Assembly (NCBI GenBank): GCA_902780535.1
Contig: CACZFT010000024.1
Coordinates: 1-50,857 of the forward strand
Direction of reading: 5' to 3'
Source of the DNA: an uncultured Selenomonas sp.
GTDB taxonomy: Bacteria > Bacillota > Negativicutes > Selenomonadales > Selenomonadaceae
Length of the DNA stretch: 50,857 bases
Part shown: piece by piece, positions 1 to 8,774 of the stretch
Layout of the letters: each line of letters opens with the position of its first letter
Position numbering within the stretch: the stretch's first letter is position 1
Notes under the pieces: model-generated
What the model was told of the DNA's origin: nothing
Databases searched by the model: none
Seen by the model: only the letters and a program-made list of their open reading frames with translations
Translations under genes and position numbers: made by a program

Positions 1-1509
1 CGCATGGCTCTTGATGACCTCGGTGAGGTGCGTCGCGAGCACGGAGACGGCATCGACGACCGTGTAGCCGTTGAGCTCTGCCTGCTCGCGTTCGCTGTCC
101 GGAATCCAGAGGGCGGGCAGGCCGAACGCCGGCTCCGTCGTCTCGATGCCCGGCACTTCCTCGAAGACCGTGCCCGAGTTCATGGCAAGATAGTGGTCGA
201 GCATGAGCTCGCCCTTCGCGATCTCGACGCCCTTGAGCTTGATGATGTAGGCGTTCGGCTTGATCTGGATGTTGTCGCGGATGCGGATCGTCGGCACGAC
301 GAGGCCGAGCTCGAGTGCGCACTGGCGGCGGATCATGACGATGCGGTCGAGGAGGTCGCCGCCCTGCCCCGTATCGACGAGCGGAATCAGGCTGTAGCCG
401 ATCTCGAGCTCCATCGGATCGACCTGCAAAAGCGAAACGATGTTCTCGGGACTCGTCGCCTTCTTCTTCTGCGCCTTGGCCTTCGCCTCGGGCTTTGCTT
501 CCTCCTGCGCGACGGCTGCCTGCGTCGAGGCCTTGAGAGCACGGCCAATGAAGAAGCAGAACGCGGCGAGCGCGAAGAACGGGACACCCGGCAGGCCCGG
601 AACGATGGCGAAGAACGCCAGCACGCCGGACAGAATGAAGAAGATGCGGTCGTTGCGGAACAGCTGCGACACCATGTCGGCACCGAGGTTGCCCTCTGCA
701 CCGGCGCGCGTGACGATGAGGCCCGTTGCCGTCGAAATGAGCAGCGCCGGAATCTGCGAGACGAGGCCCTCGCCGACGGTCAGCAGCGTGTACTGCTGGA
801 GTGCCTGCACAGCCGAGAGGTTGCGCTGCAGCATGCCGATGACGAAGCCGCCCGTGATGTTGATCATCATGATGACGATAGCCGCGATGGCATCGCCCTT
901 GACGAACTTCGAAGCACCATCCATGGCACCGAAGAAATCTGCTTCGCGCTGAATCTTGATGCGCCGTTCCTTCGCCTGCGCGTCCGTGATGGCGCCCTGG
1001 TTCAGGTCGGCGTCGATAGCCATCTGCTTGCCCGGCATCGCGTCGAGGGTGAAGCGGGCGGAGACTTCTGCGACACGCTCGGAACCCTTCGTGATGACGA
1101 TGAAGTTGATGCCGACGAGGATGATGAACATGATGAAGCCGACGACCGGATTGCCGCCGACGACGAAGTTGCCGAATGCCGTGATGACTTCGCCCGCGAA
1201 GCCGTCCAGAAGGATCAGTCGCGTCGACGAGATGTTCAGCGCGAGGCGGAACAGCGTCGTGATGAGCAGGAGCGACGGAAAGATCGACAGGTCGAGCGCT
1301 TCCTTATTGTAGATGACCGACATGATGACGAGGAGCGCGATCGTGATATTGAGGCAGATCAGGAGATCGAGAAGCAGCGTCGGCAGCGGGATGATCATCA
1401 TGACAACGATGATGATGATCGCCACGGCGATGAGCACGTCGCTGTACTTCTGGATGAAGCTGCCCTTGCCGAAAATGCCGGCGGGTGCAGCGATGGGTGA
1501 TGCTGGCAT
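1..1509 (-). CDS. flhA: Flagellar export gate protein FlhA (C-terminus beyond window)
   Basis: FlhA is the large inner-membrane component of the flagellar type III export gate; its cytoplasmic domain receives substrate-chaperone complexes. The window holds the first 503 residues of a protein usually near 690, so the last part of the cytoplasmic domain lies past the left edge. The start is the ATG at 1509, preceded by AAGGAG. After a short lead come several hydrophobic helices, and the family signature RVSEVSARFTLDAMPGKQM is complete. It is the last gene seen in the second flagellar transcription unit, 39 bases after flhB. Confidence 0.96.
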   Translation of the reverse strand, partial: MPASPIAAPAGIFGKGSFIQKYSDVLIAVAIIIIVVMMIIPLPTLLLDLLICLNITIALLVIMSVIYNKEALDLSIFPSLLLITTLFRLALNISSTRLILLDGFAGEVITAFGNFVVGGNPVVGFIMFIILVGINFIVITKGSERVAEVSARFTLDAMPGKQMAIDADLNQGAITDAQAKERRIKIQREADFFGAMDGASKFVKGDAIAAIVIMMINITGGFVIGMLQRNLSAVQALQQYTLLTVGEGLVSQIPALLISTATGLIVTRAGAEGNLGADMVSQLFRNDRIFFILSGVLAFFAIVPGLPGVPFFALAAFCFFIGRALKASTQAAVAQEEAKPEAKAKAQKKKATSPENIVSLLQVDPMELEIGYSLIPLVDTGQGGDLLDRIVMIRRQCALELGLVVPTIRIRDNIQIKPNAYIIKLKGVEIAKGELMLDHYLAMNSGTVFEEVPGIETTEPAFGLPALWIPDSEREQAELNGYTVVDAVSVLATHLTEVIKSHA

Positions 1510-1548
1510 AGACTACTCCTTCTCTAGAAATCCTGCCCCCAGGGGCGG

Positions 1549-2634
1549 TCAGGCGCGGCGGCGCCGATGCTTCAGCCGGTAGACGTAGGCGAGCACCTCG
1601 GCGACCGACTGGTAGAGCTCGCGCGGCACGAAGTCGCCGACCTCGGCCGAAGCGTAGAGGGCGCGCGCGAGCGGCCGGTTCTCGACGAGCGGCACGTCGT
1701 TCTCGCGCCCGATGCTCTTGATCTTCTGCGCGACGAAATCCGCGCCCTTCGCGATGACCTGCGGCGCGACCATGCCCTTCTCGTACTTCAGCGCGACAGC
1801 GAAATGCGTCGGGTTCGTGACGATGACATCGGCCTTCGGCACTTCCTGCATCATGCGGCTCATGGCCATCTGGCGCTGCTTCTGGCGGATCTTGCCCTTG
1901 ATCTGCGGATCGCCTTCGGTCTGCTTGAACTCGTCCTTGACTTCCTGCTTCGTCATCTTCAGGTCCTGCGTCGTCTGCCATTTCTGGTAGCCGTAGTCGA
2001 GGAACGCGATGATGAAGATGACGCCGATGACCTGGAAGGCCAGTGAGAAGATGATGTCGGAAATCTTCGAAAGCGACGTCGCGAGGTCGTAGAAGATGAA
2101 CTGCGGCATCGTGAAAATCTCATCCTTGAGATAATTGTAGATGAAGAAGCCGATGACGGCAATCTTCAACAGCGATTTCACGAGCTCGACAATCGAGCGC
2201 TTCGAAAACATGCGGCCGACGCCGTTGATCGGATTGAGGTTGTCGAGCTTCGGCTCGAGCTTCTCCGTGCTGAAAATCAAGCCCGTCTGCGCGAGGTTGA
2301 TAGCGAGGCCGACCGCCATGACAGCGAGCATGATCGGCATCGCCGTCTTCGCGATGATGATGACGACACCGATGAAGAGCGTCAGCACATTCTCGACATC
2401 GACCGTCTGATTCAGATGACCGAAGATGTAGATGGTGTAGCCCGCAATCGTCGTATATATCTGCTGCCAGAGCACCTTGATGACCGCGAAGCCAATCAGC
2501 AGCACGAACGCCGTGCTGAGCTCCTGGCTCTTGCCGACCTGGCCTTTCTTGGCTGCGTCGGAACGCTTCTTGGCCGTCGGCTCCTCGGTCTTGTCGCCAT
2601 CTGCGAAGCGCTGCAGGTCAAAGCGGAACCGCAT
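1549..2634 (-). CDS. flhB: Flagellar export switch protein FlhB
   Basis: FlhB is the substrate-specificity switch of the flagellar export apparatus. The protein is 361 residues from the ATG at 2634, a normal family length. It shows the typical start FDLQRFADGDKTEEPT, four hydrophobic segments and then a cytoplasmic domain with the autocleavage motif NPTH at about residues 274-277. The start is uncertain: a GTG at 2658 has a better ribosome-binding site (GGGGAG, 6 bases upstream) and would add eight residues, while the ATG at 2634 matches the usual family start. The gene lies between fliR and flhA and is co-transcribed with them. Confidence 0.95.
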   Translation of the reverse strand: MRFRFDLQRFADGDKTEEPTAKKRSDAAKKGQVGKSQELSTAFVLLIGFAVIKVLWQQIYTTIAGYTIYIFGHLNQTVDVENVLTLFIGVVIIIAKTAMPIMLAVMAVGLAINLAQTGLIFSTEKLEPKLDNLNPINGVGRMFSKRSIVELVKSLLKIAVIGFFIYNYLKDEIFTMPQFIFYDLATSLSKISDIIFSLAFQVIGVIFIIAFLDYGYQKWQTTQDLKMTKQEVKDEFKQTEGDPQIKGKIRQKQRQMAMSRMMQEVPKADVIVTNPTHFAVALKYEKGMVAPQVIAKGADFVAQKIKSIGRENDVPLVENRPLARALYASAEVGDFVPRELYQSVAEVLAYVYRLKHRRRRA

Positions 2635-2671
2635 AGTCTGCTGTTCTTCCGCAGCCACAGCAAACTCCCCG

Positions 2672-3454
2672 CTATTGCAGAGCCTGCAGGGCAATCGAAA
2701 TCTTTCCATACATTTCATCAAACATGCCACCTAGGAACATCACATAGAACGGCAGGAGCATCGCGAGGATGCCGACGCCCACCATGAGCTGCAGCGGGAT
2801 GCCGACGACGAAGATGTTCATCTGCGGCATCGTGCGCGCCAGGATGCCGAGCGCGACGTTGACGAGCAGGATGGCGAATGTCACGGGCATCGCGATCTTC
2901 ATGCCCGTGACGAAGATGCCATTCGTGAAATTCACCATGATCATCGTCAGCGACAAGTTCGGCTGCATCGTGAGGAGCGGCACGACACGGAAGCTCTCCG
3001 CGAGCGCCGTGATGATCATGTGATGACCGTTCGTCACGAGGAAGACGATGATGCCGAGATTATAAAGAAAACTTCCGATGAGCGGAATCTGCTGACCGGA
3101 AGTCGGATCCATGACATTGACGACAGCAAAGCCCACCTGCATATCCATGACCTTGCCCGCCATGTGGATTGCCGAAAAGCAGACATAGGCAACGAAGCCG
3201 ATGAGCCAGCCGATAAAGAGTTCCTTGAGGACAGCGACCGTATACATGAGCACCGACGTCGGAGCCTCGACAGGGCCGAGCCCATCCACGACGGGGAACA
3301 GCACGGCAGCAAACAGGAACGCCGCCGCCGCGCGCACCATGATCGGGATGTTGAGGCTGCCGAAGAACGGCGCAATCAGGAAGATGCCGCTGCACCGCGT
3401 GAGCATGAGCAGGAAGACCGCCGCATGATCCTGCATCAACGTGAAAAGATCCAT
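2672..3454 (-). CDS. fliR: Flagellar export gate protein FliR
   Basis: FliR is an integral membrane subunit of the export gate core (FliP5-FliQ4-FliR1). The call rests on a 260-residue, strongly hydrophobic protein with about six membrane segments, and on its place between fliQ and flhB. Start chosen at ATG 3454 (MDLFTLMQDH), which has GAAGGAG just upstream; the open frame continues further upstream but without a site. The next gene, flhB, begins within about 40 bases of its stop codon. Confidence 0.95.
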   Translation of the reverse strand: MDLFTLMQDHAAVFLLMLTRCSGIFLIAPFFGSLNIPIMVRAAAAFLFAAVLFPVVDGLGPVEAPTSVLMYTVAVLKELFIGWLIGFVAYVCFSAIHMAGKVMDMQVGFAVVNVMDPTSGQQIPLIGSFLYNLGIIVFLVTNGHHMIITALAESFRVVPLLTMQPNLSLTMIMVNFTNGIFVTGMKIAMPVTFAILLVNVALGILARTMPQMNIFVVGIPLQLMVGVGILAMLLPFYVMFLGGMFDEMYGKISIALQALQ

Positions 3455-3465
3455 GCCCCGCTCCT

Positions 3466-3735
3466 TCAGCCGAGATAGGCCGGCAGATTGATGAAGACAT
3501 TCCGGCAGTATTCCACCATGATGCGCAGCATCCACGGGCCGAAAATCAGGATAGCCACGAAGACCGCGATGATCTTCGGAATGAATGCGAGCGTCTGCTC
3601 CTGGATGGACGTCGTCGCCTGGAACACGCTGACCGCAAGGCCGACGATGAGGCCGAGGCCGAGCATCGGCGCCGAGACGAGCAGCACGATCATCAGTGCT
3701 TCCTGTCCGAGCTGGATGACGAGATCACCAGACAT
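3466..3735 (-). CDS. fliQ: Flagellar export gate protein FliQ
   Basis: FliQ is the small two-helix membrane subunit of the export gate. The 89-residue protein has the family's usual length and its two hydrophobic hairpin segments (about residues 13-37 and 52-72), joined by the conserved loop with QATTSIQEQTL. It stands 11 bases before fliR and 25 after fliP, the order seen in most flagellar clusters. Confidence 0.97.
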   Translation of the reverse strand: MSGDLVIQLGQEALMIVLLVSAPMLGLGLIVGLAVSVFQATTSIQEQTLAFIPKIIAVFVAILIFGPWMLRIMVEYCRNVFINLPAYLG

Positions 3736-3760
3736 GTACGAGCGCCTCCTATGGCTCCTG

Positions 3761-4546
3761 CTACTTGAAACTCACGATGAGCGACTGGATCAAGAGATGC
3801 CACCCGTCGACCATGACGAAAAGCAAGATCTTGAACGGCAGCGAGATCATGACTGGCGGCAGCATCATCATGCCCATCGACATCAGCGTACTTGCGACAA
3901 TCATGTCGATGACGATGAACGGGATGTAGATCATGAAGCCGAGCTGGAACGCCGTCTTGAGCTCGCTGATGATGAACGCCGGAATCAGCGTCATCGTCGA
4001 GACATCTTCCTGCGACTCCGGCCGCTCCGCATCCGAAAGGTTCACGAACAGGGCGAGATCGGACTCGCGCGTCTGCTTGAACATGAATTCGCGGATCGGC
4101 TGCGCCACATTGTCGATGGCCTGCTCCTGCGTAATCTGGCCCGCGAGATACGGCTGGATGCCCTGCTCGTTCGCCTGGCCCCAGTACGGCGCCATGATGT
4201 AGAACGTCAGGAACAGCGACAGTGCGATGACGATCTGGTTCGGCGGCACGTTCTGCGTCGAGAGCGCGTTGCGCAGGAAACCGATGACGACGACGATGCG
4301 GACGAACGACGTCGTCATCATGAGGATGCTCGGCGCGAGCGACAGGATCGTCAGGAGCGCCATGATCTGGAGCGTCACAGACACATCCTGCGGGCCCGAC
4401 GCCGTGCCGACGCTGAGATTCACGCTCGGCACGGCAGGTGCCGCGCTCGCGACGCCGCCACCGACGGCGAGCGCAGCAGCCAGGGCCGCACCCGCGATGC
4501 CGAAGAGCATCTTCTTTCCTCTCAAGCTTCCCAACTCCATCCTCAT
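3761..4546 (-). CDS. fliP: Flagellar export gate protein FliP
   Basis: FliP forms the export gate with FliQ and FliR. The 261-residue protein begins with a cleavable signal peptide ending near VASAAPA, as FliP proteins often do. Conserved elements follow: SLAPSILMMTTSFVRIVVV, the segment NQIVIALSLFLTF, and the C-terminal helices with IIVASTLMSMGMMMLPP-like residues. Its start overlaps the fliO stop by four bases (ATGA type), indicating translational coupling. Confidence 0.97.
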   Translation of the reverse strand: MRMELGSLRGKKMLFGIAGAALAAALAVGGGVASAAPAVPSVNLSVGTASGPQDVSVTLQIMALLTILSLAPSILMMTTSFVRIVVVIGFLRNALSTQNVPPNQIVIALSLFLTFYIMAPYWGQANEQGIQPYLAGQITQEQAIDNVAQPIREFMFKQTRESDLALFVNLSDAERPESQEDVSTMTLIPAFIISELKTAFQLGFMIYIPFIVIDMIVASTLMSMGMMMLPPVMISLPFKILLFVMVDGWHLLIQSLIVSFK

Positions 4547-5067
4547 GACTTGCGGAACCGCGAAACGAAGTCCGCGAGCGCTCCGAGCTGCGACGTGAAC
4601 ATCGTGCCCTCTGCCTGCTGCGGCAGGATTGCGCTCTCACGCTCAAGCGCCTCGATCTCGCGGGGATCCGTGATCTCGGCGAGCATCGAGACATTCGACT
4701 CCGTCACGCCGAGCAGGAATGTCCTGCCCGCAATCTCGACGACCGCCGCCGAGCTCTTTGGCCCGAGCGGCAGCGAGACGAGCAGGCGGCCGCCATGACG
4801 TGAGACGGATTTCCCGAAATGGCCGCCGACGAAACGGGCAACAAAATAAGCCATCACCACGACGAATCCGAAGATGACCAGAAGGCTCAGAAGATACGCG
4901 AGCGTGGACCACCAGGAAACCGGGGATGGCCTTGGATCCGGATTCTCATAACCAGACAGATACCCCGACGAGCTGGCGGCATCCGCCGCCCATGCGGAAT
5001 CCTGCAGGATAAAGACGCAAATGACGGCCAGAGCCGTCACCTGCATCCACATGATCTTCCTATTCAT
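4543..5067 (-). CDS. fliO: Flagellar biosynthesis protein FliO
   Basis: FliO is a membrane protein that helps assemble or stabilise the FliP-FliR complex. The start is the ATG at 5067, which shares one base with the cheY stop (TGATG). The 174-residue product has a signal peptide-like first helix ending near SAWAAD and a second membrane helix at about residues 55-75 (TLAYLLSLLVIFGFVVVMAY). A small cytoplasmic FliO domain follows, with the typical GGRLLVSLPLGPKSSAAVVE and FLLGVTE. FliO diverges quickly, so position and architecture carry much of the call. Confidence 0.93.
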   Translation of the reverse strand: MNRKIMWMQVTALAVICVFILQDSAWAADAASSSGYLSGYENPDPRPSPVSWWSTLAYLLSLLVIFGFVVVMAYFVARFVGGHFGKSVSRHGGRLLVSLPLGPKSSAAVVEIAGRTFLLGVTESNVSMLAEITDPREIEALERESAILPQQAEGTMFTSQLGALADFVSRFRKS

Positions 5068-5429
5068 CAGCCGACTGCTTTGCGCACAGCCTCGAGCACA
5101 CGGTCCGCCTGGAACGGCTTCACGATGAAGTCGCGCGCGCCGGCCTGGATAGCCTCGATGACCATGGCCTGCTGGCCCATGGCGCTGCACATGACAATCT
5201 TCGCGTTCGGATCGACCTTCTTGATCTCCTTGACCGCGCTGATGCCATCCATTTCCGGCATCGTGATGTCCATCGTGACGAGATCCGGCTTGAGCTCCTG
5301 ATACTTCTCAAGTGCTTTCATGCCGTTCTCAGCTTCGCCGACGACTTCATAGCCGTTCTTCGAGAGGATGTCTTTCACCATCATGCGCATGAATGCTGCA
5401 TCGTCTACGACTAAAACACGTACTGCCAT
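5067..5429 (-). CDS. cheY: Chemotaxis response regulator CheY
   Basis: Single-domain receiver of 120 residues that, when phosphorylated by CheA, binds the flagellar switch and changes rotation. The acidic pair is D9-D10 and the phospho-acceptor is D54 in TMDITMPEMDG. The switch Ser is S82 (CSAMGQ) and the conserved Lys is K104 (FIVKPF). The start ATG at 5429 follows a GGAGAG-type site. It sits between fliY and fliO, as in Bacillus and Clostridia, and both likely partners (FliM, FliY) are encoded just upstream. The window holds no cheA or cheW. Confidence 0.97.
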   Translation of the reverse strand: MAVRVLVVDDAAFMRMMVKDILSKNGYEVVGEAENGMKALEKYQELKPDLVTMDITMPEMDGISAVKEIKKVDPNAKIVMCSAMGQQAMVIEAIQAGARDFIVKPFQADRVLEAVRKAVG

Positions 5430-5442
5430 CTTCCATCTCTCC

Positions 5443-6714
5443 TCATACTTTGAATAGTTTCCCTGAAATGTCCTTCTGTGTTTTCTCAAGGAACTTGCCG
5501 TTGACCATGATGTCGACTGGCTCGCCTGCGAGGCGCTCCAGCTCGATGATTGAGCCGTTCGTGAGCTCGAGGACGTCCTTGATGGACTTCCGCGTGCGGC
5601 CGAGTTCGACCGTGATCTCGAGCGGCACATCGAGGATCAGCCCGATGTTCGCATCGTTGACGGGCACCGGACCCGTCGCGAGCGGCGTGAACATTGCCGG
5701 CTGCACAGGAGCGGCCTGCATCTGCGGCTGCTGGTACATCGGCGGTGCCGCGTACGCCTGCGGCTGCGGCGCTGCATACTGCGGCTGCGGCGCGGCCATC
5801 TGCGGCTGCGGCATCGGTGCTGGCTGCGGCATGGGCGCTGGCTGCGGAGCCGGAGCTGGTGCCGGGGCCGCGGCAGGTGCCGGAGCTGGAGCCGGTGCAG
5901 GCGCTGCGGCCGGTTCCGGCTCTGGCGCCGCTTCCGCACCGCCGCCCATCAGCGACTCGACCATTTCCCTTGCGACATGAACCGGCAGGATCTGCATGAT
6001 CTCGCTGTCGATGAGGCCATCGACCTCCATGCGGAACGAGACGCGCACGATCGGCTCATCCTGGCCGACGATCTCCGTGACCTTGTCCTCGGTACCGAGG
6101 TCGATGAGATTGACCTTCGGAGGCGAAATATCGATCTTCTTGTTGAACATCGTCGAGAGCGACGTCGCGACGGTGCCCATCATCTGATTCATCGACTCGC
6201 CGACGGCGCTCATCGCGATCTCGCCGATCTCCGTATCCGGATTCGTGCCATCGCCGCCCATCATGAGGTCTGCGATGATGGCTGCATCCTGCGCCTGGAT
6301 CGCGAGCACATTGTTGCCATCGATACCGATGGTATATCCGACCTCGACAATGAGGTACGGCATAGGATAGTGCTCCTTGATGAGCGACATCGTCGAAACC
6401 GCGACTGACGGGGTTGTGATGTTCACCTTGTGGCCGAGAAGCACCGAGAGCGTTGTCGCGGCGCTGCCCATCGAGATATTGCCGATCTCGCCGAGCGCAT
6501 CCTTCTCGGTATCCGAGAGGACATCTTCGAATTGAGATGAATCGTCCGAGGTCCCTCCCGCTGCCGGAGCTTCGGGAGCTGCCTCTGCAGCAGGAGCGTC
6601 TGCGCCATCGGCTGCCGGTGCGTCCGCTGCCGGAGCATCACCGCCATCCGCATTCGGGACACCGCCATTCAAGAGGGCGTCAATCTCCTCCTGCGAGATC
6701 ATATCATCACTCAT
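5443..6714 (-). CDS. fliY: Flagellar motor switch phosphatase FliY
   Basis: FliY is a C-ring protein that joins a CheC-type CheY-P phosphatase to a FliN-type SpoA domain. The 423-residue protein starts with SQEEIDALLNGG, a CheY-P-binding peptide like that in FliM. An Ala/Pro spacer follows (about residues 25-58), then the CheC-like part. Both active-site ExxN motifs are visible: LGEIGNISMGSA and later AVGESMNQMMG. A second Ala/Pro/Gln-rich linker of about 80 residues precedes the SpoA domain (ILDVPLEITVELGRTRKSI to the end). The start ATG at 6714 lies inside the fliM tail (8-base overlap); an ATG 12 bases earlier sits directly against the AAGGAG and is less likely. Confidence 0.95.
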   Translation of the reverse strand: MSDDMISQEEIDALLNGGVPNADGGDAPAADAPAADGADAPAAEAAPEAPAAGGTSDDSSQFEDVLSDTEKDALGEIGNISMGSAATTLSVLLGHKVNITTPSVAVSTMSLIKEHYPMPYLIVEVGYTIGIDGNNVLAIQAQDAAIIADLMMGGDGTNPDTEIGEIAMSAVGESMNQMMGTVATSLSTMFNKKIDISPPKVNLIDLGTEDKVTEIVGQDEPIVRVSFRMEVDGLIDSEIMQILPVHVAREMVESLMGGGAEAAPEPEPAAAPAPAPAPAPAAAPAPAPAPQPAPMPQPAPMPQPQMAAPQPQYAAPQPQAYAAPPMYQQPQMQAAPVQPAMFTPLATGPVPVNDANIGLILDVPLEITVELGRTRKSIKDVLELTNGSIIELERLAGEPVDIMVNGKFLEKTQKDISGKLFKV

Positions 6715-7717
6715 CCGTATCTTCATCTCCTTCGCTGTTTAAGATTCGCGTGACCTGTACGGCCATCCTCTTGCCCGCCGTGCCGGGGCGGCACATGAAT
6801 TTCGGCCGCTTGCCGACCAGGACGGGCAAGTCATCCTTGACTTTCGTATCGAGCTGCAATACATCGCCGAAGCCGAGATTGAGGAACTCCTGAATCGAAA
6901 TCTGGAGGCGCCCGAGTTCCACGATCAGGGGAACACGCGTGCGCTCGATCTTCTTCTGCAGGAGTGCAATCTGCTCAGGGTTTGCTTCATCCTTTGAGAC
7001 GGAAGAAGCGACCCAGAACGTCGTCGTGAGCTTCGACATGATCGGCTCGAGGACGAGATATGGGATGCAGATGTTCATCATGCCTTCGACATCGCCGATC
7101 TTCATCTGGATTGTGACGATGACGACCATGTCGCTCGGCGGAACGATCTGCGTGAACTGCGGGTTGGATTCTGTCGCCTCGAGCTTCGGGTCGAACTCGC
7201 AGACAGCCTTCCATGCGTCCTTGAGCTCGCCCATCGCCGTATTGATGAGGCGCTTCATGACGGTCTCCTCGATTTCGGTCAGGACGCGGGGCTTGATGCT
7301 CGCCCGCCCTTCGCCGCCGAAGACGCGGTCGATGAAGGCGAACGCGATCTCCGTGTTGACCTCCATGATGATGTTGCCCTTGAGCGGCGGCACCGCGAGG
7401 ATGCTGATGACGCTCGGGTTCAGGAGGGATTGGACGAATTCCTGATACGTCTGCTGCTCGACCGAGGCCACTTCGACGCTGACCATCGTCCGCAGATGCG
7501 TCGACAGGTACGTATTGAGCATGCGCGCGAAGCTCTCGTGGAGCATCTGCAGCGTCCGGATCTGATCCTTGGAGAACTTGTCCGGCCGCTTGAAATCGTA
7601 GACCTTGATCTTCTTCTGCTCGTCTTCTGCCTTGACTTCCTCTGCGGAGACCGTACCATCAGAAAGCGCGGACAGCAGCTTATCTATCTCAGACTGAGAT
7701 AAGACTTCATCTGCCAA
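6707..7717 (-). CDS. fliM: Flagellar motor switch protein FliM
   Basis: FliM is the central C-ring protein that links FliG to FliN/FliY and binds CheY-P. The 336-residue product is full length. It has the N-terminal CheY-P-binding peptide LSQSEIDKLLSAL, the middle CheC-like domain beginning near VYDFKRPDKFSKDQIRTL, and a C-terminal SpoA domain (VPLIVELGRLQISIQEFL). The start follows a strong AAGGAGG site. It is encoded 36 bases after fliL and overlaps fliY. Confidence 0.97.
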   Translation of the reverse strand: MADEVLSQSEIDKLLSALSDGTVSAEEVKAEDEQKKIKVYDFKRPDKFSKDQIRTLQMLHESFARMLNTYLSTHLRTMVSVEVASVEQQTYQEFVQSLLNPSVISILAVPPLKGNIIMEVNTEIAFAFIDRVFGGEGRASIKPRVLTEIEETVMKRLINTAMGELKDAWKAVCEFDPKLEATESNPQFTQIVPPSDMVVIVTIQMKIGDVEGMMNICIPYLVLEPIMSKLTTTFWVASSVSKDEANPEQIALLQKKIERTRVPLIVELGRLQISIQEFLNLGFGDVLQLDTKVKDDLPVLVGKRPKFMCRPGTAGKRMAVQVTRILNSEGDEDTDE

Positions 7718-7753
7718 TCTTCGTCCTCCTTTCTGCTGTTCTGCGGTACTTCA

Positions 7754-8275
7754 TCACTGGAGCAGGAAGCTCGTGAAATAGACGTCATAGACGGAGCCCT
7801 GGCCGAGCTTATCGTTGAGCTCGTCCTTGATCTTCTTCTTCAGGTCGTCCTGCTTCGTCGCGTCAAACTCGTCGAGCTTGGCGCTGCGGAGGATCTGCAT
7901 CGTCGTGTCGAGGACTTTCGTCTCCGCCATCGGCTGGAGCTTGCCATCGTCCGTGATGTTGTCCTTCTTGCCGGGATTCATCTCGAGGACGATGCCGGCC
8001 TTCAGGAACTTGCCCGCCTTGACGCCGCCGACATTGACCATGATGCCTTCCTTCGCATCACCGAGCTTCACGAACTTGCCCGTATCGTGATGCTCCGAGG
8101 CACCGGACTCCGTGGCAGTATCGGCCATCATCTTCGTCGTGATGAAGAAAGAGATGCCGCCAGCCAGCAGGAGTCCGATGAGGACGAGGACCACGACGAG
8201 GATGATTGGAGACTTCTTCTTCTTTTCCTCGGGTGGTGCTGCTTCTGGCGCAGCTTCCTTCTTTTCGTCAGCCAT
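7754..8275 (-). CDS. fliL: Flagellar basal body-associated protein FliL
   Basis: FliL is a single-pass inner-membrane protein that surrounds the stator and affects motor torque. The 173-residue protein has a charged cytoplasmic N-terminus (Glu/Lys-rich, about 22 residues), one helix at about residues 23-46 and a periplasmic domain ending in the typical VYDVYFTSFLLQ. The ATG at 8275 follows GGAGGG by eight bases. It is the second gene of the flbD-flhA transcription unit. Confidence 0.93.
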   Translation of the reverse strand: MADEKKEAAPEAAPPEEKKKKSPIILVVVLVLIGLLLAGGISFFITTKMMADTATESGASEHHDTGKFVKLGDAKEGIMVNVGGVKAGKFLKAGIVLEMNPGKKDNITDDGKLQPMAETKVLDTTMQILRSAKLDEFDATKQDDLKKKIKDELNDKLGQGSVYDVYFTSFLLQ

Positions 8276-8313
8276 CTACTGATCCCTCCATTGCTTCTAT
8301 CCCACAGATGATC

Positions 8314-8514
8314 TCAGAACTGGTGCAGCGCGCGGCGGTATTTCATCACGCGCCGGACAATCTCGTCCATGGGCTCGTCGACGATGAGCTTCTTGCCGTT
8401 CGTGAGCGTCACGACCGTATCCGGCGTCTCCTCGATCGTCTCGATGATTTCCGCATTGAGCACGAACTCACCTTTCTTGTTCGTCTTGGAATTGAATTTC
8501 GTCAGCTTGATCAA
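8314..8514 (-). CDS. flbD: Flagellar protein FlbD (TTG start)
   Basis: FlbD is a small conserved protein found in flagellar operons of Firmicutes and spirochaetes; its mechanism is poorly known. The 66-residue product keeps the family pattern IKLTKFN...EFVLNAEIIETIEETPDTVVTLTNGKK and a VDEPMDEIV tail. The start chosen is TTG at 8514, which aligns with the family start and has GGGAG eight bases upstream. The in-frame ATG at 8550 lacks a ribosome-binding site. Compared with shorter homologues there is a small insert (SKTNKKG) before the conserved EFVLNAE. It is the first gene after a sigma-A promoter. Confidence 0.9.
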   Translation of the reverse strand: MIKLTKFNSKTNKKGEFVLNAEIIETIEETPDTVVTLTNGKKLIVDEPMDEIVRRVMKYRRALHQF

Positions 8515-8588
8515 AGTATCATCTCCCGAATTCCCTGTTGAAATCCCCATATGATGAATGTATTCGTCACGAGGGGAGCTTTTCCCTT

Positions 8589-8646
8589 TTTCTATGGAAA
8601 AAAAGACATAGAAATCTGTTGAAAACTTCCTTGAAACTCTTTCAAG
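8589..8646 (-). repeat. Two inverted repeats at the flbD promoter and leader
   Basis: The first repeat is CTTGAAA-CTC-TTTCAAG at 8630-8646 and overlaps the end of the -10 box and the likely transcription start. The second is TTTCTATG-10 bases-CATAGAAA at 8589-8614, inside the leader. Both arms are perfect. Their position suits an operator and an RNA hairpin respectively, but no regulator is known from the sequence. Confidence 0.5.
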
Positions 8647-8673
8647 AATACCGCACGAAAGCCGATTCGTCAA
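8645..8673 (-). promoter_or_regulatory. Sigma-A promoter of the flbD-flhA unit
   Basis: On the minus strand TTGACG (8673-8668) and TATTCT (8650-8645) are separated by exactly 17 bases, close to the sigma-A consensus. It lies downstream of the flgE terminator and upstream of flbD, so it divides the flagellar genes into two units and leaves a 5' leader of about 125 bases before flbD. Confidence 0.8.
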
Positions 8674-8720
8674 GCACTTCGGGACGATATGACTAAGAAA
8701 AACTTCTGTGCACGGCAAAG

Positions 8721-8749
8721 AAAAAAGATGGCTCCGCAAGGAGCCATCT
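8721..8749 (-). terminator. Intrinsic terminator after flgE
   Basis: A perfect 10-base-pair stem (AGATGGCTCC / GGAGCCATCT) with a four-base loop, followed on the minus strand by a run of six T. It ends the flgB-flgE transcription unit just before the flbD promoter. Confidence 0.9.
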
Positions 8750-8774
8750 AAAAAAGATTCTCTGGAAATCAGAA

